DNA of 39,604 bases from an uncultured Mycoplasmatota bacterium (GTDB lineage: Bacteria; Bacillota_I; Bacilli_A; RF39; UBA660): contig USFG01000011.1 in NCBI GenBank assembly GCA_900553855.1, forward strand, positions 1 to 39,604, written 5' to 3'. This document shows positions 1 through 7,354 of the stretch, one piece after another. The translations under genes were made by a program, and so were the position numbers. Below the pieces are notes generated by a model. The model had not been told where the DNA came from. It made no database searches and was given only the letters and a program-made list of their open reading frames with translations. Numbering within the stretch: position 1 is the stretch's first letter; each line of letters starts with the position of its first letter.

Positions 1-710
1 TAGTAATTATTGAATGCTCTTCTACAATTTTTAGAACAGTAAAATCTATTTCTATTGAACCTAAAGACATAATAATTCCATTGCATAATCTTAGAGGAAA
101 AGTTGAAATATCAAGCTTCATATATGCAAAAGAAGAATTTGAATATAGCAATGATGATTTCTTGGATGATTATGAGGGATATTCATTTACCATTGAGAAA
201 TATGATATATTGGCTATTGATGATGGGTTTACTACGAAAATAGAATATAATGAATCTGAAGATAAGAAATTATCATCAATATTTAGAGTAATAAAGAGTA
301 CAGATCCTGAGTTAAAAGTAATGAAAATTGATTCAGGAGATAAATTTATAAAAATTGTTTTACCAGAAAAAGAATTTGGATATTATGATAATCTAAAGAA
401 TCGTGATTATTTTAAAAATATATTCTTCTCAATAATCGCAATTCCTTCGTTAATAAAATGCTTACAAGAATTTAAAAATGATAGAGTAGATATTGATTAT
501 ATAAGACTTAATCATAGCTGGTTTGATTCTATAATGATTGCATATAAAAAGAATTACAATGAAGAATTAACTGATGAAATTTTTGCTGATATGCCAGTTG
601 AAGAAATAGCACAAACTTTGTTAAATTATGCAACAGTTTCTTCAATTGAAGATATATCAAATCTATTTATTAAAAATATGATGATGGGAGGTATGGATGA
701 AGATGAATAA
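1..710 (+). CDS. Unknown protein, 5' end outside window
   Basis: The frame is open to the left edge (first full codon at base 3), so 235 C-terminal residues are visible and the start is missing. A TTG at 81 opens the frame but has no ribosome site, and the codons before it read as ordinary protein (SISIEPKDIIIP), so it is not the start. The first half looks strand-rich and acidic, and the part after about residue 130 looks helical. There is no signal peptide or membrane segment. I do not recognise a family. The gene overlaps the next one by 14 bases, which suggests coupled translation and shared function. Because the neighbour looks like DUF6339, this may be part of an anti-phage or restriction-type cluster, but that is inference from context only. 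Confidence 0.7.
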   Translation, partial: VIIECSSTIFRTVKSISIEPKDIIIPLHNLRGKVEISSFIYAKEEFEYSNDDFLDDYEGYSFTIEKYDILAIDDGFTTKIEYNESEDKKLSSIFRVIKSTDPELKVMKIDSGDKFIKIVLPEKEFGYYDNLKNRDYFKNIFFSIIAIPSLIKCLQEFKNDRVDIDYIRLNHSWFDSIMIAYKKNYNEELTDEIFADMPVEEIAQTLLNYATVSSIEDISNLFIKNMMMGGMDEDE

Positions 711-1488
711 TAATATTAATATTTGTTTTATGACAGATGAAGCTGTAGAAACATTAAAAGAAAATACTTTGTTAGTAACAAAAAATTTAAAATCATTTCC
801 AAATGATTCAAATTGGCTATCATCTATTTATTCAGGAAAGTTATATGATGAAAAGAAATATAAGATTCCAGAATTTACCTTAAAAGTTAGTGAAGATGGA
901 GATTATTCAAAAGTTGATTTTGAAAATTCAATTACATTATATGAATCGTTAAAAGACTTACCACGTTATATTTTAACGGATGAGAGATTTTGGGCATGGA
1001 TTAATTTTACTGTAGGATATCAGGCAAGTTTGCAATCAATGCCAATTAAATCAAATTCAACATTTTTAGATCACTGGTTATTTACTCAAGGAACCCGTAG
1101 GGGTATTTTCTTTGGTGTTATGTCACGTTGCTTCTTTAGAGTGGCGCTAACTGTTGATGAAAGATTGGATGATAAATATGAATTAACAAGATTTATTATT
1201 GATAATCCAGAAAGATTTAGAAACTTATCATGGAGATCTAATTCAAGTGAAAAACATATAGTGCTTGGTGTTTTAAAAGCAGAAAAAGCGATTTATGATA
1301 ACTACATTAATGATCCAGTTATGGGAAAAAAAATGAAGCAAGCAGAAAAAGGTACACATAATGTTTATACTGAAGTTGCAGCGTATTTATCTTTATACGG
1401 AAGTGTTAGATTAATAGATGTAATAAGTGAAGAAGACATTTATAACGCTGTTTATGAAAAAATGGATGATTACATAAAGAAAAAATAA
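697..1488 (+). CDS. Probable DUF6339 family protein
   Basis: 263 residues, soluble. Visible blocks are FWAWINF near residue 100, a 'LFTQGTRRGIFFGVMSR' stretch near 125-141, 'YELTRFIIDNPERFRNLSWRS' wording near 160-180, and 'LGVLKAEKAIYDNY' near 190. From memory these fit DUF6339, a family of unknown function that often lies in restriction or defence neighbourhoods; this was not checked by search. GGGAGG at 686-691 lies five bases before the chosen ATG. A second ATG at 703 is possible but less well spaced. The gene overlaps the preceding one, so the two are likely translated together. A hairpin follows the stop. Function is unknown. Confidence 0.65.
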   Translation: MKMNNNINICFMTDEAVETLKENTLLVTKNLKSFPNDSNWLSSIYSGKLYDEKKYKIPEFTLKVSEDGDYSKVDFENSITLYESLKDLPRYILTDERFWAWINFTVGYQASLQSMPIKSNSTFLDHWLFTQGTRRGIFFGVMSRCFFRVALTVDERLDDKYELTRFIIDNPERFRNLSWRSNSSEKHIVLGVLKAEKAIYDNYINDPVMGKKMKQAEKGTHNVYTEVAAYLSLYGSVRLIDVISEEDIYNAVYEKMDDYIKKK

Positions 1489-1499
1489 TTTTAAATAAT

Positions 1500-1530
1500 A
1501 AAAATCAGGGTAAAATTGCTCTGATTTTTA
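1500..1530 (+). terminator. Rho-independent terminator after DUF6339 gene
   Basis: AAAAATCAG (1500-1508) pairs with CTGATTTTT (1521-1529) around a 12-base loop. It sits 11 bases after the stop and the T-run is part of the stem. Confidence 0.7.
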
Positions 1531-1834
1531 ATTGAAAAAATATAGAAAATTAAAGATTATAATACTATAATTAAGATATGCAAAAATTATAATGATAGAT
1601 GTTAATTTTTTAACAAAAAAGCCATTCTTTTAAACAATAAAGAAAGACTAAACAAGTGTCATACCATACGCACAACAGAACACTTACTATATAATTATTA
1701 CAATCATGTAAGAATTATCATAAGTTCTTTATTGTAAAAATAGGATATATTATAGGTTAAAAAATAAATAAAGAAACATAGATAAAATCTAGGCTTAAAC
1801 AATTAATTTTTTAGGAAAAGAGATAGGATATGAT
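1531..1834. other. Intergenic stretch with nested inverted repeats
   Basis: No convincing gene. ACAATAAAGAA (1634-1644) and TTCTTTATTGT (1725-1735) are exact 11-base inverted repeats. They enclose smaller ones: AAGTG near 1654 with CACTT at 1681, and TACA/TGTA around 1700-1710. This could be a folded RNA, the ends of a small dead element, or chance in AT-rich DNA. Confidence 0.3.
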
Positions 1835-1885
1835 ATGACTATAATAGTAGATTTGAATGATATTAATGGCTAAACCCAAGAAAAA

Positions 1886-2032
1886 ATGATAAGTTTTAAG
1901 TTATTAGATTTTATTATCTGTGTAATAATTGCTTATTTTGTCAATTACAACATATGGAAAGGAAATCAAAAATATGATAAATTAAACTATAGTTTATCTA
2001 AAATATTAATAAGAAGGGACAACAAAAGATGA
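1886..2032 (+). CDS. Possible 48-residue membrane protein
   Basis: A short frame begins at ATG 1886 and ends in a TGA that overlaps the ATG of the next gene (ATGA at 2029-2032), the usual sign of translational coupling. Residues 4-23 (FKLLDFIICVIIAYFVNYNI) form one hydrophobic segment, followed by a basic tail ending RRDNKR. The ribosome site is weak. In the same frame 51 bases upstream is an ATG (1835) preceded by AGGA, giving MTIIVDLNDING and then a TAA at 1871-1873. So this may be the intact small gene, or the 3' part of a 65-residue gene broken by one nonsense codon. No family recognised. Confidence 0.4.
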   Translation: MISFKLLDFIICVIIAYFVNYNIWKGNQKYDKLNYSLSKILIRRDNKR

Positions 2033-2580
2033 AGTATGTATATCACGGAAGTTCAATACCAAATTTGAAAATTATTAAACCAAATGAAAGTACTCATATG
2101 AAGAAATGGGTATATGCCTGTGCATCAAAAGCAATATCAATAATTTTTCTATCACCACTAGGTAATGACTTATATTATTCTTTATCCGGTGATGGAATAA
2201 ATTATCCAGTAGAATTAGTCGAAAGGAAAAAAGGCATGTTCAAAAAAATATTTGACTGTTCCGGTTATATTTATAAACTAGATGCTACTAATTTTAAAAG
2301 CGGTCAGACAAGTTGGACAGCAGAATTGGTTAGTGATAAAGAAGAAAAAGTTATAGAAACGATCTACATTGAAAATGTATATAAAGAACTAATTAAATTA
2401 AATGAAGAAGGCTTAATAAAAATATATTTATATCCTGAAAGACCAAATAGAATACCAAATGATAATAGTGATTTAATTTATAAAGTAATTAAATGGCAAA
2501 AGAATGGTTTTGATATAAATAAGTTTTATAAATTATATCCTGAATTAAAAGATAAATTTTTACAAATATCGAGTGAATAG
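2029..2580 (+). CDS. Unknown 'YHGS' protein, possibly ADP-ribosyltransferase-like
   Basis: 183 residues, soluble. It starts MKYVYHGSSIPNLKIIKP and continues with 'STHMKKWVYACASKAISIIFL' wording up to about residue 42. A YHGS start, a short amphipathic stretch, then a VYA.ps segment resembles small Clostridia proteins with an ADP-ribosyltransferase-like fold that I recall only loosely. I cannot point to a complete catalytic triad, so the activity is unproven. AAGAAGG precedes the ATG at suitable distance. The start overlaps the stop of the small membrane ORF. Neighbours are accessory and decayed genes, which fits an island or toxin-like role, but no antitoxin is evident. Confidence 0.6.
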   Translation: MKYVYHGSSIPNLKIIKPNESTHMKKWVYACASKAISIIFLSPLGNDLYYSLSGDGINYPVELVERKKGMFKKIFDCSGYIYKLDATNFKSGQTSWTAELVSDKEEKVIETIYIENVYKELIKLNEEGLIKIYLYPERPNRIPNDNSDLIYKVIKWQKNGFDINKFYKLYPELKDKFLQISSE

Positions 2581-2581
2581 C

Positions 2582-2694
2582 CAAAGAAAATCCAAATTAT
2601 AAGAAATCGTAAAAGTTTTCTTGTTTTTTTTATAAATAGTAGTGCCATTTTTAATCAAAACTAGAAGAAATTAAGTGAGCAAAGAAAATCCAAA
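2582..2694 (+). repeat. 15-base direct repeat pair
   Basis: CAAAGAAAATCCAAA occurs at 2582-2596 and again at 2680-2694. Upstream of both copies the sequence is also alike (AGTGAATAGC versus AGTGAG). This looks like a small duplication behind the YHGS gene. Confidence 0.55.
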
Positions 2695-2736
2695 AAAAGT
2701 TTCTTAATAAATGATGATGATAAAAAATAATCTACT

Positions 2737-3196
2737 GAATATCCAATGAAAGCATTTGGAGAGGTAATTACGAATGCTTTAAAACCGTGATTATAGTATT
2801 TAAATATAAAATGCTTTCATTTCTGTATATATGTATAAAGATAAGATAGAAATTATCAATCCTAGAGCGTTATATGGTACAAACAGAATTGAAAAATTAG
2901 GAACTGCTACTACAATGAAATCACGTAATCCAACATTAGTAAGAATACTTGAAGAAAAAAGATCAGTAATTGAAAATAGACATTTAGGAATACCAATTAT
3001 AATTCAAAAAATGAAAAAATATAGATTGCCTTCTCCAAAATTTTATGAAGAAATTAGAAATAAAGTTGTGGAATTTTGTAAGGGACCAAATTCATCAGAT
3101 GAAATTAGAAAGTATATTGGTATAGAAACAAAAAAACTAGATGATTTAAACTCATCTAGTTTTAGTATTCTTTATTTACAAATAACATATAAATAA
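2737..3196 (+). pseudogene. Decayed C-terminal part of AlbA/HATPase-type ATP-binding protein
   Basis: Reading from 2737 gives EYPMKAFGEVITNAL, the usual lead-in to a HRDYSI motif in AlbA_2/HATPase_c_4 (Schlafen-like) ATP-binding proteins. The frame then shifts near 2782, and the next frame reads NRDYSI (2783-2800), hits TAA at 2801 and 2807, and resumes as FISVYMYKDKIEIINP and then NRIEKLGTATTMKSRNPTLV. The last part is open from ATG 2831 to 3196 (121 residues) and could be mistaken for an intact gene. The N-terminal AlbA domain is absent and the end runs into a hairpin. This is recognition from family wording, not from a search. It is a dead remnant in the left accessory region. Confidence 0.75.
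3133..3165 (+). terminator. Strong hairpin at end of the pseudogene
   Basis: AAAACTAGATGA (3133-3144) pairs perfectly with TCATCTAGTTTT (3152-3163) around TTTAAAC. The T-run is short, so termination is likely but not certain. Confidence 0.6.
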
Positions 3197-3227
3197 CTAA
3201 AAATAACTGAATTTGTTAATTTTATTT

Positions 3228-3653
3228 TTACTTAAATATACTATCCATCGAAATATTATGATTCTTACAAATTGTATACAAACTCATAGTAGAAATTAAA
3301 TTATTACCTAACTCATAATTACTATAAGTAGTTTGAGATATCATACACTCATCTGCAATTTGTTGTTGAGTTAAGTTTAAATCTTTTCTAATTCTTTTTA
3401 ATTTGTTACCAACCATTTTTCTATCAATACTATCAAGTTTATCATACTTAACATTTTTACTATTTAACTTAAGTAAATAATCCATAGAATAACCATATAT
3501 CAAACTAAATTTATACAGATGTTTTAAAGGAATAACATCCCTACCAGTTTCCCATCCATTATAGGTAGATTCAGCCACATTAAAAACCTTTCCAAGTTCC
3601 TTTTGTGTCATTTCCATGTATTCTCTAATATATTTCAAGTTATTTTCGTACAT
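3228..3653 (-). CDS. Two-domain Cro/CI-type helix-turn-helix regulator
   Basis: 141 residues with two HTH_3 domains in tandem. Residues 1-60 hold YIREYMEMTQKELGKVFNVAESTYNGWETGR, and residues about 80-141 hold LKRIRKDLNLTQQQIADECMISQTTYSNYELG, each given here as a family pattern split over helices 1-4. The start is the ATG at 3653 with AGGTGG seven bases upstream. A longer reading from 3752 would add 33 hydrophobic residues with no ribosome site and is rejected. It is divergent from the unknown gene at 3772 and probably represses itself and that gene. Two DNA-binding domains in one chain suggest it may bind a two-part operator as a monomer or dimer. Confidence 0.85.
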   Translation of the reverse strand: MYENNLKYIREYMEMTQKELGKVFNVAESTYNGWETGRDVIPLKHLYKFSLIYGYSMDYLLKLNSKNVKYDKLDSIDRKMVGNKLKRIRKDLNLTQQQIADECMISQTTYSNYELGNNLISTMSLYTICKNHNISMDSIFK

Positions 3654-3771
3654 CTCATAACCACCTATATTAATTTTTACATTAAAAAAATAATTATTTA
3701 TAAAACTTGGATATATTTGGTAAAAATATGTTATTATAATGTATAGAAACAAAAAGAAAATAGGTAATTAT
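3654..3771. promoter_or_regulatory. Divergent control region of HTH gene
   Basis: Contains a TATAAT (3735-3740) directed rightwards and a 7-base inverted repeat, TTTTTAC (3674-3680) with GTAAAAA (3720-3726). The repeat is a candidate operator for the adjacent HTH protein. Confidence 0.4.
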
Positions 3772-4458
3772 ATGAATTATAAAACTAAAATACTACAATA
3801 TCTTACAAGTACCAAACCAAAATATTATGTACTAATGCAAGAATTAATTAACAATACAATATTTGATAAAATTCTAAACAACAATTCTATAATAAAAAAT
3901 AAGAATAATGAAGAATCGTTTATTGAAAAACTAACTTACTTTATTGAATTCTTTCACACTAATTTCCCATCAATTAAAGAAAAAGAAAAGATTTTAGAGT
4001 TAATATTAACAACAAATATACCAGAATTTTTAACTACTCCTATTAATTTAAAAGAACTAAACGATAAATATATTATTTATTCAATGAAAAAAGCAATCGT
4101 TAATAACTTCCTAACTATTTTTAAACAAATCAGAAATAATATCTCCATTCAAGAATTAAATAAATTAAAAATAAAATATAGCTATAATTTAGATAATTTA
4201 ACAGATGTTGAAAATCTATTTAATCTTTTAAAAGACCTAGTAATAACCAATATAACCAATGATGATAACATACTATACTTATTTGATAACTACGCTAACA
4301 AAATGACAAAAATAGAAAAAGAAAACAACCTTAATAAACAAGAAACAATCAATAAAATAAATAATGAATATACCTATTACTACAAAAAGATTTTTAATAA
4401 TTATCAAAAAAGAATAAAGGTAATAAACTTAGCAAAATGCATATATAAACTAACTTAA
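3772..4458 (+). CDS. Unknown all-helical protein
   Basis: 228 residues, rich in Asn, Lys and Ile, predicted mostly helical, with no signal peptide or membrane segment. The C-terminal third (KIEKENNLNKQETINKINNE and on) looks coiled-coil. The start is taken at ATG 3772 (MNYKTKILQY). An earlier ATG at 3739 overlaps the -10 box TATAAT and cannot be the start of a message made from that promoter. It is divergent from the HTH regulator and probably controlled by it. No family recognised. Confidence 0.6.
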   Translation: MNYKTKILQYLTSTKPKYYVLMQELINNTIFDKILNNNSIIKNKNNEESFIEKLTYFIEFFHTNFPSIKEKEKILELILTTNIPEFLTTPINLKELNDKYIIYSMKKAIVNNFLTIFKQIRNNISIQELNKLKIKYSYNLDNLTDVENLFNLLKDLVITNITNDDNILYLFDNYANKMTKIEKENNLNKQETINKINNEYTYYYKKIFNNYQKRIKVINLAKCIYKLT

Positions 4459-4628
4459 TTTATAAAGTATATGATATTTTTAAAATTAATTGACATATTA
4501 ATCTAAAAAACTATGAATTTGCCCCTGCTGACAAGATCATATTAGCAAATTAAACAACAATAAAATCTCTTAATATTATAGTGATAGGATTAAATTTTTT
4601 GTAAATTATTTCTTAATTTTATTTTTGA

Positions 4629-4727
4629 TTGACAAACCTTTAAAAAACTTTAATATTTTTAATACTTATATCATTAAAAGACGTATAGTTGCTAATAATC
4701 AGACAGTATTTGCAACTATCTTTTTTT
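4629..4727 (+). ncRNA. Candidate small RNA: promoter plus terminator, no ORF
   Basis: TTGACA (4629-4634), a 16-base spacer and TATAAT-like TAATAT (4651-4656) predict a start near 4663. About 65 bases later is a strong terminator: ATAGTTGC and GCAACTAT (4685-4692, 4712-4719), with inner AATA/TATT pairing and T7 at 4721-4727. No reading frame fits between them. It may be a small RNA gene or a promoter whose gene was lost. Confidence 0.4.
4685..4727 (+). terminator. Rho-independent terminator
   Basis: An 8-base stem, a T-T mismatch, a 4-base inner stem and a 9-base loop, followed by seven Ts. Confidence 0.8.
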
Positions 4728-5042
4728 ATACAATAAGAAATTCATACTGAAAAACAAACACATGATATACATAATATTAAAGTATAAAATTTAAGGATTA
4801 AAAACAAATTATCTAAATATGACTAATAACTAATAAAAAACAATAAAAAGCAATGAAAGATAGCGACTACCGGAATTTAAGTCTGTGGATACTAAAGGTT
4901 ACTTTATATTTGCAGCAAGAAATTATAAGTAAAAGACGAAAATATCAAATTTTAATTTTTATCTACGTTTAGTATTAAACAAATACATCAAAAAGAATTC
5001 ATAGTATCAAGCAAAATACATGTCTACATGATCAAAGACGGG

Positions 5043-5070
5043 TTTACATTAATTTAAAATTTGATATAAT
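5043..5070 (+). promoter_or_regulatory. arc operon promoter
   Basis: TTTACA (5043-5048), a 16-base spacer and TATAAT (5065-5070) with an upstream TG giving an extended -10. A small hairpin ATAGT/ACTAT follows in the leader (about 5080-5095). No clear ArgR or CRP-type box is visible by eye. Confidence 0.65.
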
Positions 5071-5117
5071 AATTATAGATAGTAAAGAAGACTATTATTT
5101 AGAAAGGTAGGAGAGAA

Positions 5118-6365
5118 ATGAGTAATATTCATGTGACAAGTGAAATAGGAAAATTAAAAAAAGTATTACTTCATAGACCGGGAAATGAGTTATTAAATCT
5201 AACTCCAGATACATTAAATGAATTACTTTTTGACGATATTCCTTATTTAGCTGAAGCACAAAGAGAACATGACATGTTCGCAAAAGCATTAATTGAAAAT
5301 GACATAGAAGTTGTTTATCTTGAAGATTTAGTAGCAGAAGTAATTGATAGTGATGAAAAAATTCGTGATAAATTTATTCGACAATTTATTATAGAGGCTG
5401 GAATTCATACTATAAAGTATCAAATTTTAACTTACAAATTTTTAGATAAAATAAAAGATTCTAAAAAATTAGTACTACAAACCATGGAAGGAATTCAAAT
5501 TAAAGACTTTCCTTTTAGAAAAAGGGAAATAGAAAAAACGTTGGTGGATTTAGTTGATGAGCCAGAAAAGTTTATAGCAGCTCCAATGCCAAATTTATAC
5601 TTTACAAGAGATAATTTTGCAAGCGTTGGTGAGGGAGCAAATTTAAATCACATGTATTCAGTTACAAGAAATAGGGAATGCATTTATGCCGAATATATCT
5701 TTAAATATCATCCAGATTTTAAAGACACACCTTTATATTATAATAGAGGTTATCATTGGCATACAGAAGGTGGAGATTTATTAAATATTAATGAACATAC
5801 TATAGCAATTGGTATTTCACAAAGGACTGAAGCATCAGCTATAGATCAAATTTCTAAAAACTTTTTTAAAGATCCAACTTGTAAAATTGATACTATTTTA
5901 GCATTTAATATTCCAGTATCAAGAGCATTTATGCATCTTGATACAGTATTTACACAAATAGATAAGTATACATTTACATATCATCCTGCAATTTCAGATA
6001 CATTACAAGTATTTGAAATAACTGAAGGGTTTGATCCTACAACTTATGAAGATTTAAATGTAAAAGAAATAAAAGGATCATTAAAGGAAATATTGGAAAA
6101 ATATTTAGATCACCCAGTAACTCTTATTCCTTGTGCTGGAGGAGATAAAGTAGCCAGCGAGCGTGAACAATGGAATGATGGATCAAACACATTATGTATA
6201 GCACCAGGAGTAGTTGTTGTATATGATAGAAATGATGTAACAAATAAAGAATTACGCAAAGCAGGTCTTAAAGTAATTGAGATTTGTGGAGCAGAATTAA
6301 GCCGTGGACGCGGAGGCCCAAGATGTATGTCTATGCCACTTGTAAGGGAGGATGTTGAATGGTAG
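5118..6365 (+). CDS. arcA: Arginine deiminase
   Basis: Hydrolyses arginine to citrulline and ammonia, the first step of the arginine deiminase pathway in the cytosol. 415 residues, normal for the family. Visible landmarks: GKLKKVLLHRPG near the N-terminus, FTRDNFASVG (162-171), HTEGGD (215-220), HLDTVF from His273, and the catalytic cysteine in GGPRCMSMPL (Cys403). All expected guanidino-binding Asp and His residues are in place, so the enzyme should be active. GGTAGGAG precedes the ATG. The stop TAG lies inside the start of arcB, making the first of two overlapping junctions in this operon. Confidence 0.98.
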   Translation: MSNIHVTSEIGKLKKVLLHRPGNELLNLTPDTLNELLFDDIPYLAEAQREHDMFAKALIENDIEVVYLEDLVAEVIDSDEKIRDKFIRQFIIEAGIHTIKYQILTYKFLDKIKDSKKLVLQTMEGIQIKDFPFRKREIEKTLVDLVDEPEKFIAAPMPNLYFTRDNFASVGEGANLNHMYSVTRNRECIYAEYIFKYHPDFKDTPLYYNRGYHWHTEGGDLLNINEHTIAIGISQRTEASAIDQISKNFFKDPTCKIDTILAFNIPVSRAFMHLDTVFTQIDKYTFTYHPAISDTLQVFEITEGFDPTTYEDLNVKEIKGSLKEILEKYLDHPVTLIPCAGGDKVASEREQWNDGSNTLCIAPGVVVVYDRNDVTNKELRKAGLKVIEICGAELSRGRGGPRCMSMPLVREDVEW

Positions 6366-7354
6366 ATTTAAGAGGCAGAGATTTTTTAAAACTATTAGAT
6401 TATACTCCTGAAGAGATTAGACATTTAATAGATGTAGCGATAGAATTAAAAAATCTAAAGAAAAATAATATAACTCATAGGTATTTAGAAGGAAAACAAA
6501 TAGCTATGATATTTGAAAAAGACTCTACAAGAACTAGATGTGCTTTTGAAGCAGGAGCTCATGATCTAGGAATGGCAGCAACCTATTTAGGACCAACCGG
6601 TTCTCAACTTGGAAAAAAAGAAACAATTGAAGACACAGCACGTGTTTTAGCAAGCATGTATGATGGAATTGAATATCGTGGATTTGATCAAGCAATAGTA
6701 GAAAATCTTGCTAAATATAGCAAAGTTCCTGTATGGAATGGTCTAACTAATGAATTTCATCCAACCCAAATGCTTGCAGATTTTATGACTATCCAAGAAG
6801 AATTTGGATCTTTAAAGGGAAGAAAATTAGTGTTCTGTGGGGATGCTAGAAATAACGTAGCAAATTCACTTATGGTAGCATGTTCAAAATTAGGAGTTAA
6901 TTTTACATGTTGCGCACCAAGAACACTTTGGCCAGAAGAGGAACTAGTTAATAAATGTAAAAAAATTGCTTATGAGAACGGTTCTGCAATAAATATGACT
7001 GAAGATATTATGGAAGGTGTAAAAGATGCAGATGCACTTTATACAGATGTATGGGTTTCAATGGGAGAACCTATGGAAATATGGAAAGAGAGAATTGAAC
7101 TTTTAAGCCCTTACCAAATAAATATGAATGTTATGAAAAACGCTAAAGAAAACGCTATTTTCTTACATTGTTTGCCATCATTTCATAACAATGAAACAAG
7201 AATAGGAAAAGAAATAGAAGAAAAATTTGGAATAAAAGAAATGGAAGTTACAGATGAAGTGTTTGAGTCAAGTAAATCTAGAGTATTTGAAGAAGCAGAA
7301 AATAGACTTCATACAATAAAAGCTGTAATGTTGGAGACTATGAAAAATGAGTAA
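6359..7354 (+). CDS. arcB: Ornithine carbamoyltransferase, catabolic
   Basis: Converts citrulline plus phosphate to ornithine and carbamoyl phosphate in this pathway. 331 residues, full length. The carbamoyl phosphate loop STRTRC is at 56-61, HPTQ at 134-137, and HCLPSFHN from 270 contains the ornithine-site cysteine. The ATG overlaps the arcA stop (ATGGTAG) and the 3' end overlaps arcC by eight bases, so translation is coupled through the operon. An anabolic role is unlikely because it sits between arcA and carbamate kinase. Confidence 0.97.
   Translation: MVDLRGRDFLKLLDYTPEEIRHLIDVAIELKNLKKNNITHRYLEGKQIAMIFEKDSTRTRCAFEAGAHDLGMAATYLGPTGSQLGKKETIEDTARVLASMYDGIEYRGFDQAIVENLAKYSKVPVWNGLTNEFHPTQMLADFMTIQEEFGSLKGRKLVFCGDARNNVANSLMVACSKLGVNFTCCAPRTLWPEEELVNKCKKIAYENGSAINMTEDIMEGVKDADALYTDVWVSMGEPMEIWKERIELLSPYQINMNVMKNAKENAIFLHCLPSFHNNETRIGKEIEEKFGIKEMEVTDEVFESSKSRVFEEAENRLHTIKAVMLETMKNE

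Larger units (their letters stand above)
4459..5042. other. Long intergenic stretch, possible gene remnants
   Basis: No intact gene. It holds an inverted repeat AATTTGC/GCAAATT (4516-4551), a promoter-terminator pair (listed separately), and a slightly GC-richer patch at 4861-4935. In one frame that patch reads RLPEFKSVDTKGYFIFAARN, which may be the trace of a lost gene. The rest is featureless AT-rich DNA. Confidence 0.4.

Noticed and set aside
4685..4727. A riboswitch expression platform for the arc operon.
   Set aside because: It lies about 390 bases upstream of arcA, and arcA has its own promoter in between.
5095..5289. A leftward frame across the arcA start.
   Set aside because: No ribosome site, and it covers the arc promoter side and arcA codons.
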